A stretch of 21,566 nt of DNA, from contig CAJXZI010000009.1 of NCBI GenBank assembly GCA_913063005.1, forward strand, positions 1-21,566, read 5' to 3'. Below, one piece after another: positions 1-6,731 of this stretch. The notes beneath the pieces are model-generated. The model was not told where the DNA came from. It made no database searches and saw only the letters and a list, made by a program, of their open reading frames with translations. The stretch's first letter is position 1. Every line of letters starts with the position of its first letter. The DNA comes from an uncultured Halieaceae bacterium (GTDB lineage: Bacteria; Pseudomonadota; Gammaproteobacteria; Pseudomonadales; Halieaceae). The translations under genes and the position numbers were made by a program.

Positions 1-1174
1 CGCCAAAACAGCCGCGCATGATGTTTACGGAGTGCTGAATCATCTCCAGAGCGGGGATCTTGGCGTCACCGTAGTCCGGGTGTGGACGCCTCTGGTAGGG
101 CTGCTCGAACACCCAGTCAAGTTCGGGCGTGCTCAGTGGAATAGGTGGAGGGTTGAACCACACCTCCCGGTCACCGTGCGCCTGAATGAGTGCAAGCGCG
201 TTGTGCGGATTGGTCTCTTTATGCATGACGCGCGCGGCGTGCGCGTAGAGCACCGGGTCGTCTTTCACGGCTTCAAAGCTGGGTAGTCGGATAACGTCTC
301 GCGAGGGCGCGCTACTAGCAAGCAAAGACACCACCTGGACGGGTTCCTGAGACGCTGGTAAGTCTGCGTCGTCATCATCCGACTTGGCAGCCTCCGTCTC
401 ACAGACCTCAGGCTCCATGCCCTCGTAAGGGTTTAACATGGGCTCGACTTTTCCCGGCTGATCCACTGACGTTGAGTCGATGACGCGGTAGCCCGGTTCG
501 GGCGCGTCTGTGACGAACGCCGTACCGCGAAGATGTCGCAGATCTTCGATGGACTTTCCGTCGGCTAACCCGTGCGCCAAATCAACGATGGCACGCTCAG
601 CGTTTCCGTAAAGCAGTATGTCGGCTTTACTGTCCATCAAAACGGAGCGACGAACCTTGTCGCTCCAGTAATCATAGTGAGCCATACGACGAAGACTGGC
701 TTCGATGCCGCCAATAACAACGGGGACGTCTTTATAAGCCTCTCGGGCGCGTTGACTGTAGACAGCAACAGCGCGGTCAGGTCGCTTGCCCGCAATGTCT
801 CCGGCGGTGTAGGCATCATCATTACGCCGCTTTTTATCCGCGGTGTAGTGGTTGATCATCGAGTCCATATTACCGGCGGCAATACCGAAGAACAGATTCG
901 GTTTGCCGAGGGCCCTGAAGGCCTCCGCGCTGCGCCAGTCTGGCTGCGAGATAATGCCCACTCGGAAACCTTGGCCCTCAAGCACGCGACCAATGACTGC
1001 CATACCAAAGCTGGGGTGATCCACATAGGCATCACCCGTGACAATGATGATGTCACAGCTATCCCAGCCGAGCGCATCCATCTCGGCACGGGACATGGGG
1101 AGCCACGGTGCAGGCCCAAAGCACTCCGCCCAATATTTGCGGTGCGAGAATATGTCTATCGGTTTTTCGTTCAC
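1..1174 (-). CDS. ygiQ: YgiQ-family radical SAM protein, N-terminal half (3' end cut by window edge)
   Basis: I translated this from the minus strand. It starts at GTG 1174-1172 and stays open for 391 codons to the window edge; the E. coli family member is about 740 residues. Recognisable YgiQ stretches are the N-terminal KYWAECFGPAPWLPMSRAEM, then DSCDIIIVTGDAYVDHPSFG, GKPNLFFGIAAGNMDSMIN, YTADKKRRNDDAYT and VIGGIEASLRRMAHYDYWSD. The visible part ends at SVNIMRGCFG, so only the first cysteine of the radical-SAM CxxxCxxC iron-sulfur motif lies in the window. The family is a B12-independent radical SAM group of poorly defined function. The start codon overlaps the stop of the upstream channel gene (GTGA, 1171-1174) and has no strong Shine-Dalgarno, so translation is probably coupled. 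An acidic linker (EAAKSDDDDADLP) lies near residue 265. Family assignment is firm; the biological role is not known. Confidence 0.93.
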   Translation of the reverse strand, partial: MNEKPIDIFSHRKYWAECFGPAPWLPMSRAEMDALGWDSCDIIIVTGDAYVDHPSFGMAVIGRVLEGQGFRVGIISQPDWRSAEAFRALGKPNLFFGIAAGNMDSMINHYTADKKRRNDDAYTAGDIAGKRPDRAVAVYSQRAREAYKDVPVVIGGIEASLRRMAHYDYWSDKVRRSVLMDSKADILLYGNAERAIVDLAHGLADGKSIEDLRHLRGTAFVTDAPEPGYRVIDSTSVDQPGKVEPMLNPYEGMEPEVCETEAAKSDDDDADLPASQEPVQVVSLLASSAPSRDVIRLPSFEAVKDDPVLYAHAARVMHKETNPHNALALIQAHGDREVWFNPPPIPLSTPELDWVFEQPYQRRPHPDYGDAKIPALEMIQHSVNIMRGCFG

Positions 1175-2034
1175 GGGAGTTGTGGCTTTTGCTCTCTCAG
1201 CTCGTCAGGGACTTCGAGATCCGCACCGCAGTGTTTGCAGTGTTGCGCATCGACAGCATGGTCAACGCCCGCACACACAGGACAGTTCCATGACAGCGTT
1301 TGCGCCGCGCGGCGAGACCCCAATCTTTCCCATAGTTTACTGGTTACGATAGCGGTCGGCACAGCCAAAATTGAATAACCAATCAAAATACCAATTGAGG
1401 CGACAAAGCGCCCAATGGGTGTTCCCGGAACAACATCCCCGTAACCCACGGTTGTTATCGTGACTACGGCCCAATAAATGCTCATGGGAATACTCACAAA
1501 GCCGTGTTCGGGTCCGTCAATGACGTAGAGCAGGCAGCCAAAGACAACCACTGTGACCATCACAATTGAGAAGAACACCATGATAGATCGTGCGGTTGAG
1601 CGCATGAGTCCGATGATCTCGATGTATTCTTCGTGTAACTCGAAGAGGTGCAATATCCGGAAGACGCGTAAAACGCGAAGCACTCTGATAACAATGAGTG
1701 ACGAGGCCTCAGGCACGAATAGTGTCAAAAAGGTGGGTAGGATGGCTAAAAGATCCACCACCCCCCAGAAACTGATGGCATAAACAGCGGGGCGTCTTAA
1801 ACACCAAAGCCTGGTGAGGTATTCAACCGCGAATATCAGGGTAAACCCCAACTCGATCCATCGGAAGATATCGCCGTAAGCTGCGTGATAGGCCTCCACC
1901 GAATCCAGCATGACCACAAAAACACTGGCGAGAATAAGAATGAGGAGTGTTAGATCGAAGAGATTACCTTCGCGCGTTTCAGTGCCGAATATGACCGTTT
2001 CGACGCGATCTCTTATCGGCCGTGCCTCGCTCAC
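1171..2034 (-). CDS. Voltage-sensor-type potassium channel with C-terminal zinc ribbon
   Basis: A 287-residue inner-membrane ion transporter/K+ channel of the six-helix type. S1 is about residues 26-46 and S2 about 57-79. S4 carries arginines every third position (R117, R120, R123, R126, motif RVLRVLRVFRIL). The pore helix is followed by the K+ selectivity filter TTVGYGD at 194-200, and S6 spans about 210-230. The cytoplasmic tail holds two CxxC pairs (C251/C254 and C266/C269) forming a predicted zinc ribbon. No RCK/TrkA domain is present. The start is GTG 2034-2032, preceded by a strong GAGGGGG about 8 bases upstream, and it overlaps the tesA stop (GTGA). Its own stop overlaps the ygiQ start in the same way. 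K+ selectivity is inferred from the filter; the gating stimulus is unknown, and the ribbon could bind a partner or sense metal or redox state. Confidence 0.92.
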   Translation of the reverse strand: MSEARPIRDRVETVIFGTETREGNLFDLTLLILILASVFVVMLDSVEAYHAAYGDIFRWIELGFTLIFAVEYLTRLWCLRRPAVYAISFWGVVDLLAILPTFLTLFVPEASSLIVIRVLRVLRVFRILHLFELHEEYIEIIGLMRSTARSIMVFFSIVMVTVVVFGCLLYVIDGPEHGFVSIPMSIYWAVVTITTVGYGDVVPGTPIGRFVASIGILIGYSILAVPTAIVTSKLWERLGSRRAAQTLSWNCPVCAGVDHAVDAQHCKHCGADLEVPDELREQKPQLP

Positions 2035-2669
2035 TGTGAATCCCCCTCAAGCATCATGATGAGCGTTGGCCAAACCACATCTACAAGGGTCGGCTGAGCC
2101 TCCGCGTTCGGATGAATACCGTCGTTTTGCATTAAGGTTTTGTTTAAAAAAACGGATTCGACAATAAATGGCAGCGTTTCAACGCGCTCACTTTCGGCGA
2201 GTCGCTCATAGATCCCCCGAAACAGACTTGTATAGCGGCGTCCCAAGTTTGGAGGCGCTTCTGCCGCGAGTAGTAGCACCTTAGCGCCAGCATTAAGTGA
2301 CTCGTTTGTCATCATCGTAAGATTTTCACGCATTTGCTTGATGGGGAGGGCGCGCAGTCCGTCGTTTCCACCCAGCTCAATGATGACTAATGTCGGTTTA
2401 TGCTCTTTTAGCAGCGGTGGGAGTCGATAGGCACCCCCACGGGTTGTTTCACCTGATATGCTTGCGTTTACGACTGTTGCACCATCGATTGTGGTTTGTA
2501 GACGCTGCTCAAGCAGGCTGACCCAGCCCTGTTCCATGTTAAGGCCATACGCTGCGCTCAGGCTGTCTCCGACAACAAGGACTTTAGCCGGCGTTGCTGC
2601 GTTTGCGGTGACGCACGCGATCGCATTGATAGCGAGCAGTGGACTTAAAAGTAGGGCACTTCGGACCAA
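2031..2669 (-). CDS. tesA: Periplasmic SGNH/GDSL esterase (thioesterase I / lysophospholipase L1 / arylesterase)
   Basis: TesA-type hydrolase acting on acyl-CoA, lysophospholipid and aryl esters in the periplasm. With the TTG start at 2669 it has 212 residues (E. coli 208). A signal peptide spans about residues 1-24 (hydrophobic ALLLSPLLAINAIACV, cleavage after TANA). All SGNH blocks are present: GDSLS with Ser36, block II SGE with Gly73, GGND with Asn102, and DGIHPN with Asp183 and His186. The frame stays open upstream to 2987, and the first ATG at 2783 would overlap the divergent ABC gene start. I prefer TTG 2669 because it gives a normal signal peptide and total length, leaves 112 bp for divergent promoters, and has an AAGG about 12 bases upstream. 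The stop overlaps the next gene (GTGA). Divergence from ybbA-ybbP matches E. coli. Function is firm; the exact start is moderately sure. Confidence 0.9.
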   Translation of the reverse strand: MVRSALLLSPLLAINAIACVTANAATPAKVLVVGDSLSAAYGLNMEQGWVSLLEQRLQTTIDGATVVNASISGETTRGGAYRLPPLLKEHKPTLVIIELGGNDGLRALPIKQMRENLTMMTNESLNAGAKVLLLAAEAPPNLGRRYTSLFRGIYERLAESERVETLPFIVESVFLNKTLMQNDGIHPNAEAQPTLVDVVWPTLIMMLEGDSQ

Positions 2670-2737
2670 GGACCCGAGACACCTTGTGTGTGTGGATCCG
2701 AGCCGCTGACAAAGGCGAGCGCCGAGACCGGTCAATC

Positions 2738-2756
2738 CGACGTTAATGCAACGTCG
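2738..2756. promoter_or_regulatory. 19-bp palindrome in the tesA / ybbA divergent gap
   Basis: Perfect 7-base inverted repeat CGACGTT-N5-AACGTCG, centred about 35 bases upstream of the ABC ATPase start and about 78 bases from the chosen tesA start. It could be an operator for a dimeric regulator acting on one or both promoters, or a hairpin in the ybbA leader RNA. No T-run follows on either strand, so it is not a terminator. The symmetry is read directly; the role is inferred. Confidence 0.4.
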
Positions 2757-2781
2757 TAAGTGATGCCAGAGGTAAAGACGC

Positions 2782-3447
2782 ATGATCAAAACATCCCAAT
2801 TGAATAAGTCGGTAAAAACCGCAGAAGCGGAGTTAGAGATCCTGCGAGGGATCGATTTGGAAATCAAGCGTGGAGAAACCGCGGCGATTGTAGGTACGTC
2901 AGGCTCGGGTAAATCCACGCTACTCGGATTGTTGGCTGGTTTGGATAGCCCCTCGGCTGGGGCCATATACCTCGACAACACTAACATTGTGCAGTTGGAT
3001 GAGGATGAACGGGCGGTACTTCGGAGTCAAAAAGTGGGCTTCGTCTTTCAAAGCTTCCAGTTATTGCCTGCGCTAACGGCGCTGGAAAACGTCATGCTCC
3101 CGCTCGAACTCGCAGGCAGGGACGATGCTCGGATAATGGCCGAGGATTACCTATCACGCGTGGGACTCGGCGAGCGTTTACACCATTACCCGAGAACACT
3201 CTCAGGCGGGGAGCAGCAGCGTGTCGCTATCGCCCGCGCATTCGCCGCAAAGCCACTGATTTTGTTCGCAGATGAGCCCACAGGCAATCTCGATACGGCA
3301 ACCGGTGCCAAGATCATTGAGCTCTTGTTTGGGCTGAACGAAGAGGAGGGCACGACGCTGGTTCTTGTGACCCACGACAACACACTCGCTGACCGCTGCC
3401 AGCGCAAGTTGATCATGACAGCAGGTCAATTGAGCGAAGCTGCATGA
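2782..3447 (+). CDS. ybbA: ABC transporter ATP-binding protein, LolD/YbbA (MacB-type) family
   Basis: A 221-residue cytoplasmic ATPase that pairs with the FtsX-type permease downstream. Walker A GTSGSGKST is at 38-46, the Q-loop at FVFQSF (87-92), the signature LSGGEQQ at 140-146, Walker B LILFADEPTG at 159-168 and the H-loop His at 198. The line FADEPTGNLD is typical of the LolD/MacB/FtsE branch. The ATG at 2782 has AGAGG 9 bases upstream and gives the normal N-terminus for this family. The stop overlaps the next ATG (ATGA, 3444-3447). The tesA / ybbA / ybbP arrangement matches E. coli, where the transporter's substrate is not settled; proposals relate to envelope lipid or lysophospholipid handling because of tesA. 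Family is certain, substrate unknown. Confidence 0.94.
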   Translation: MIKTSQLNKSVKTAEAELEILRGIDLEIKRGETAAIVGTSGSGKSTLLGLLAGLDSPSAGAIYLDNTNIVQLDEDERAVLRSQKVGFVFQSFQLLPALTALENVMLPLELAGRDDARIMAEDYLSRVGLGERLHHYPRTLSGGEQQRVAIARAFAAKPLILFADEPTGNLDTATGAKIIELLFGLNEEEGTTLVLVTHDNTLADRCQRKLIMTAGQLSEAA

Positions 3448-5918
3448 AATCACCCATCGCGGCCTCATTACGATTGCTCGTCCGTGATTGGCGGGGCGGG
3501 GAGCTCGGTGTGCTGCTCAGTGCACTGCTGCTTGCGGTCTCGCTAGTTGTTGCTATTAGCGGCTTTGTTAATCGGCTTCAATTCAACTTAGAGCGGGAGT
3601 CTGCAAGCTTCCTCGCTGCTGATCTTGTTGTTTCAAGTTCGCGTGCAATGCCGCCTGAATGGCAGGAGGAGGCGTTAAATACCGTTGGCGTGACGGGTGA
3701 AACGGTGACGTTTTCATCGATGGTGATATCCGAGAGCGACGACATGTTTTTGGCCTCGGTAAAAGCGGTCGGTGGTGGTTATCCATTGCGCGGATCCTTG
3801 CGTGTCGATCTAGGAGGTGGTCGCTACGGTGCAGACACTCCCGAACCCGGATACGTTTACCTTGCGCCGCGCTTGGTTCAGCAGTTGGACACAGCTGTAG
3901 GCGACGAGGTCTACGTGGGTGATGCGACGCTTCGTGTGGCAGGAACACTTCTTGATGAGCCAGACTCGACCACGGGCTTTTTTGGCTACGGTCCGCGGCT
4001 GGTGATGCACGTCGACGACTTGGATGCGACAGGTGTTATTCAGCCCGGTAGCCGTGTTACTTATCGATTGCTGTTGGCAGGCAGTACTGGTGCGCTGGAG
4101 CAGTATAAAAATTGGGTGGAGCCTCAGTTGGTTCAAGGCCAGCGATTATTGTCAGTCGACGAGTCGCAACCGGGAATCGGTGCGACCCTCGAACGTGCGC
4201 GCGGATTCCTTTTGCTCGCCGGGAGCCTGGGTGTGATGCTCGCTGCTGCTGCCATTTTAGTCGCGGCGCGTCGTTTCGGTGAGCGACATACCGACCAGGT
4301 TGCAGTTATGAAAAGCCTGGGTGCCACAAAAAAAACGATTCGTACACTCTACGCGTTAAGCCTAACTTGGCTAGGCATCCTAGCGATCAGCGTAGGAAGT
4401 GGTATTGGATGGTTGGCGCAGGACGCTATGTTTACCGCCTTGGCAGATCAATTGCCGGGCGAAGTAACACGGACAGGGGTGACGCCTTACGTTACCGGCG
4501 CCGTTACGGCACTGGTATGCATCGCGTTTTTTGCCTGGCCGCCGCTTGCACGGCTCGGTGCAGTCTCACCATTGCGCGTGATCCGGCGAGAAACGACGAT
4601 CGCTGACTCTACGCGCGCAACGGATCTGCTGCTCGGCACCTTTTCGCTCGGTGGGCTAATGCTTTGGTACAGCAGCGATATCAAGCTAACGGCAGCGCTA
4701 CTCGGTTCGATTGGGATAACCGTTGGCCTTGGCTTCTTTGTTGCCCGCGGACTTTTGAGCGGTACGCGCCAGATTGGAAGTAGCGCTGGGAGCGTTTGGC
4801 GTTTAGCCCTCGCGGGGATGCAACGCCGTGGTACGGCCAGTGCGTTCCAAGTCGTTATTTTTGGCATTGCCATCATGTTACTGCTCGTTTTGACGGCTGT
4901 GCGGACAAGCCTGTTGGATCAATGGCGATTGCAGATACCCGAGGGTACTCCAAATCACTTTATTTTGAATGTTGCGCCTATTGATGAAGCACCGCTCCTT
5001 CAATTCTTTGCTGAGCGTGATATCGAAGTCGGCGATTTATACCCGGCAGCGCGCGGCCGTGTAATGGAGGTCAATGGCGATACACTGCCTGAGTGGGGGC
5101 CGGATGCAACGGGGCCGCGGCAGCGTGAGGCGAACTTTACCTCTACCGATGCCAAGCCAGACGGCAACGAAATTCTGAGTGGTGAGTGGTGGGCAGTGGG
5201 CTCTGATGAGTCGCTAATCTCACTCGAGGATGGTTTTGCTGATGACATTGGGGCAAAAGTCGGGGACCAGTTGACGCTTCGCATTGCCGCCGATGAATTT
5301 GTAGTCACTGTCGCCAGCATTCGATCGGTTAACTGGGAGTCAATGCAGCCCAACTTCTTCGTCATTTTCCCCGAAAAGTTACTAGATCGGTTTCCGACCA
5401 CGCTATTTACCAGCTTCTATCTGGAGCCCGATGAGAAGTATCGCGTTTCTGAGCTACTCGAATTCATGCCGACCATTACGCTGATTGAGGTCGACGTGGC
5501 GATTCAAGAAATCAAAACCATCATTGATCAGGTGAGTCAGGCGATTGAGCTGGTGCTGCTCATCATACTTGTTGCAGGTGCGTTAGTGCTCATTGCTGGT
5601 GTGAGCTCGAGTGTCGATGAGCGTCTCCATGAAAGTGCAATACTCCGAGCCTTGGGTGCGGGGCGCGCTACCTTACTCGGGGCTGTGGCTATCGAATTTG
5701 CTGCCATGGGTGCGCTTGCGGGTGTGCTGGCCATCATGGGTTCTGAGGCTGCTGGCTGGGTGTTACAGACGCAGATGCTTGAGTTGGATTACCAAGTTCA
5801 ATGGCTGTTATGGCCGCTTGGGGTTATTCTTGGGTCATTGATCATTGGAAGCTTGGGTACCTTCGCGTGTCGGCGAGTGGTTTCTGCTCCGCCTTTGCAA
5901 GTGTTGCGGGAACTTTGA
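3444..5918 (+). CDS. ybbP: Large FtsX-type ABC transporter permease, YbbP family
   Basis: An 824-residue inner-membrane protein, close to E. coli YbbP (about 804). One N-terminal membrane helix (about 21-41) is followed by a large periplasmic domain (about 42-250). A first FtsX block runs from about 253 to 380 (hydrophobic GFLLLAGSLGVMLAAAAILV, then the cytoplasmic MKSLGATKKTIR coupling segment). Central membrane helices span about 395-490 and a second periplasmic domain about 500-690. The C-terminal FtsX block is about 697-820, with a second coupling segment AILRALGAGRATLLG and the usual end PPLQVLREL. It works with the overlapping ATPase gene as a mechanotransmission-type transporter rather than a classical importer. 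The substrate is unknown. The reading frame is intact throughout, and transcription runs into the repeat-rich gap after 5918. Confidence 0.92.
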   Translation: MKSPIAASLRLLVRDWRGGELGVLLSALLLAVSLVVAISGFVNRLQFNLERESASFLAADLVVSSSRAMPPEWQEEALNTVGVTGETVTFSSMVISESDDMFLASVKAVGGGYPLRGSLRVDLGGGRYGADTPEPGYVYLAPRLVQQLDTAVGDEVYVGDATLRVAGTLLDEPDSTTGFFGYGPRLVMHVDDLDATGVIQPGSRVTYRLLLAGSTGALEQYKNWVEPQLVQGQRLLSVDESQPGIGATLERARGFLLLAGSLGVMLAAAAILVAARRFGERHTDQVAVMKSLGATKKTIRTLYALSLTWLGILAISVGSGIGWLAQDAMFTALADQLPGEVTRTGVTPYVTGAVTALVCIAFFAWPPLARLGAVSPLRVIRRETTIADSTRATDLLLGTFSLGGLMLWYSSDIKLTAALLGSIGITVGLGFFVARGLLSGTRQIGSSAGSVWRLALAGMQRRGTASAFQVVIFGIAIMLLLVLTAVRTSLLDQWRLQIPEGTPNHFILNVAPIDEAPLLQFFAERDIEVGDLYPAARGRVMEVNGDTLPEWGPDATGPRQREANFTSTDAKPDGNEILSGEWWAVGSDESLISLEDGFADDIGAKVGDQLTLRIAADEFVVTVASIRSVNWESMQPNFFVIFPEKLLDRFPTTLFTSFYLEPDEKYRVSELLEFMPTITLIEVDVAIQEIKTIIDQVSQAIELVLLIILVAGALVLIAGVSSSVDERLHESAILRALGAGRATLLGAVAIEFAAMGALAGVLAIMGSEAAGWVLQTQMLELDYQVQWLLWPLGVILGSLIIGSLGTFACRRVVSAPPLQVLREL

Positions 5919-5925
5919 GTACTAC

Positions 5926-5971
5926 TTACTTCTTCACCGCCTACTTCTTCACCGCGTTACTGCTCCACCGC
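5926..5971. repeat. Tandem array, 15-base unit, 3 copies
   Basis: Two near-identical copies of TACTTCTTCACCGC (5927-5940 and 5942-5955), each preceded by one extra base, followed by a diverged third copy (TTACTGCTCCACCGC, 5957-5971) after one inserted base. The array begins 8 bases after the ybbP stop codon. Confidence 0.85.
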
Positions 5972-6004
5972 CATAGTTCTTTGCCTATGTGGCTCTTTAT
6001 CGCT

Positions 6005-6033
6005 GTGCCGTCTTTTTAACTCAGTGCCGTCTT
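6005..6033. repeat. Direct repeat of GTGCCGTCTT
   Basis: An exact 10-base direct repeat at 6005-6014 and 6024-6033, spaced 19 bases start to start, immediately before the 10-base tandem array. Confidence 0.7.
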
Positions 6034-6073
6034 CAGCGACAGACAGCGACAGACTGCGACAGACAGCAACAAA
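6034..6073. repeat. Tandem array, 10-base unit CAGCGACAGA, 4 copies
   Basis: Two exact copies (6034-6043, 6044-6053), one with a single change (CTGCGACAGA, 6054-6063) and one with two changes (CAGCAACAAA, 6064-6073). The unit length is not a multiple of three, which argues against a coding origin. Confidence 0.9.
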
Positions 6074-6102
6074 AAGAATGTCGTCACTTCCTGCTTCGTG
6101 GG

Positions 6103-6174
6103 GGGGCTTCTACCGCGGTCGCAGCTTCTATTGTTGGGGCGCCTTTTACTGTGGGGGTGCCTTCTAATAACAAC
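6103..6174. repeat. Degenerate tandem array, 18-base unit, 4 copies
   Basis: Units at 6103-6120, 6121-6138, 6139-6156 and 6157-6174 share a core around GC(C/T)TTCTA. In one plus frame they read as six-residue units (GASTAV, AASIVG, APFTVG, VPSNNN). A related block (GGGCGCC ... TACTGT ... CCCTCT) recurs at about 6228-6262. Confidence 0.65.
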
Positions 6175-6191
6175 CCACTCTCCTGATCAGG

Positions 6192-6214
6192 GCTCACCTC
6201 CCGGATAGGTGGGC
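6192..6214 (+). other. Stem-loop, 8-bp stem
   Basis: GCTCACCT pairs with AGGTGGGC around a 7-base loop (CCCGGAT), with one G-T pair. It overlaps and excludes the stem-loop at 6208-6237. It sits just after a perfect 10-base palindrome, CCTGATCAGG (6182-6191). No T-run follows. Confidence 0.5.
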
Positions 6215-6237
6215 ACGCCCCTGACAAGGGCGCCACC
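6208..6237 (+). other. Alternative bulged stem-loop, about 10 bp
   Basis: GGTGG (6208-6212) pairs with CCACC (6233-6237). Inside it CGCCC (6216-6220) pairs with GGGCG (6228-6232) around a CTGACAA loop, leaving a 3-base bulge. It shares bases 6208-6214 with the 6192-6214 stem, so only one of the two can form at a time. Confidence 0.45.
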
Positions 6238-6398
6238 CTCTACTGTAGGCGTAAGCCCTCTGCTTTCGCTACAGATGTCTAGTGAGGGCTGCCAAGCATT
6301 TGTTGTGGCCAATGGAGGCACTCGCACGAGAACCTATTCGTCAAAGAAGGCGGGAAGATAGCGTGCGTATAGTTGAAGTGACCCACAAAACGCGATCG

Positions 6399-6443
6399 CT
6401 ATCGCCCGTCATTCTTTCGCCCGTCATTCTATCGTCCGTCATC
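6399..6443. repeat. Tandem array, 15-base unit, 3 copies
   Basis: CTATCGCCCGTCATT (6399-6413), CTTTCGCCCGTCATT (6414-6428) and CTATCGTCCGTCATC (6429-6443). In one plus frame it reads as a five-residue repeat (LSPVI, LSPVI, LSSVI). The CCGTCAT core followed by CGCGAGG loosely resembles dispersed CGTCATT-GCGAGG elements seen in other proteobacterial spacers; that is only a resemblance. Confidence 0.9.
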
Positions 6444-6499
6444 GCGAGGTGTCTTGAAGACCTTTTGGGCTCGGTGTATGCGACGAACTGTGCTGATAG

Positions 6500-6562
6500 G
6501 CGCTCACACATGCCTCTAGGGCGCTCGCAGACGATCCTAAAGCGCTCGCAGAGGACACTTGC
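6500..6562. repeat. Degenerate tandem array, 21-base unit, 3 copies
   Basis: GCGCTC cores recur at exactly 21-base spacing (6500, 6521, 6542). The second and third copies also share GCGCTCGCAGA. In the plus frame of the 6282-6575 open frame this gives seven-residue units (RRSHMPL, GRSQTIL, KRSQRTL). Confidence 0.75.
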
Positions 6563-6625
6563 GTTCCAGCGCTAAAAGATTTCGCTTCTGGTGCGGGCTC
6601 GTTATTCTGCGATCTGACCCTCTAT

Positions 6626-6647
6626 TACAGAGCAGCTACAGAGCAGC
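6626..6647. repeat. Exact tandem duplication of TACAGAGCAGC
   Basis: Two perfect 11-base copies (6626-6636, 6637-6647), running straight into the stem-loop at 6646-6663. Confidence 0.85.
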
Positions 6648-6663
6648 AGCCCTCATGGGCTGC
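6646..6663. other. Perfect 7-bp stem-loop
   Basis: GCAGCCC and GGGCTGC flank a 4-base TCAT loop. It lies 69 bases beyond the mdh stop on the minus strand. Neither side is followed by a T-run, so it is not a classical intrinsic terminator, but it could protect an mdh RNA 3' end. Confidence 0.5.
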
Positions 6664-6694
6664 AGTGGCAGCTTGTGAGCGTTAGGAGAGGAGC

Positions 6695-6722
6695 GTGCGA
6701 TGAGGATTGACCCGCATCGCAC
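6695..6722 (-). other. 8-bp inverted repeat just after the mdh stop
   Basis: GTGCGATG (6695-6702) and CATCGCAC (6715-6722) are perfect complements around a 12-base loop, 10 bases past the mdh stop on the minus strand. The position suits an mdh 3'-end or terminator stem. The bases after it on the minus strand are CT-rich (GCTCCTCTCC) rather than a U-tract, so intrinsic termination would be weak. Confidence 0.4.
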
Positions 6723-6731
6723 TGGCGGAGC

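Larger units (their letters stand above)
5919..6731. other. 813-bp convergent intergenic region without a convincing gene; dense short tandem repeats and stem-loops
   Basis: This gap lies between two gene ends (ybbP from the left, mdh from the right), so neither neighbour needs a promoter here. It contains six distinct short tandem arrays with units of 15, 10, 18, 15, 21 and 11 bases, each with two to four copies and mostly diverged; they are listed separately. A second, diverged copy of part of the 18-base array lies at about 6228-6262. Strong stem-loops occur at 6192-6214, 6208-6237, 6646-6663 and 6695-6722. Short open frames exist on the plus strand (5801-6019, 5989-6186, 6282-6575), but the arrays fall in three different frames and I recognise no protein family. 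It is either a decayed, slippage-prone spacer or hosts a structured RNA. Confidence 0.7.

Noticed and set aside
572..1378. Long plus-strand open frame of 268 codons
   Set aside because: It is antisense to ygiQ and the end of the channel gene, both of which have clear family motifs on the minus strand; the plus-strand product resembles nothing I know.
5989..6186. Plus-strand open frame of 65 codons with six-residue repeats
   Set aside because: The repeat units come from the degenerate 18-base array, the frame also crosses the 10-base array (not a multiple of three), and no family is recognisable.
5926..6562. Possible CRISPR array
   Set aside because: The repeats are contiguous with no unique spacers, units are only 10-21 bases, and each array has a different sequence. 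No cas gene is present.
6282..6575. Plus-strand open frame of 97 codons in the repeat-rich gap
   Set aside because: It begins with GTG without a ribosome site, is made partly of two slippage arrays, and shows no recognisable domain. I treat it as a chance frame.
6646..6722. Intrinsic terminator for mdh
   Set aside because: Two good stems exist but neither is followed by a T-rich tract on the minus strand, so I list them only as stem-loops.
5919..6731. Possible insertion-sequence or MITE remnant
   Set aside because: No terminal inverted repeats, target-site duplication or transposase fragment could be found in either direction.
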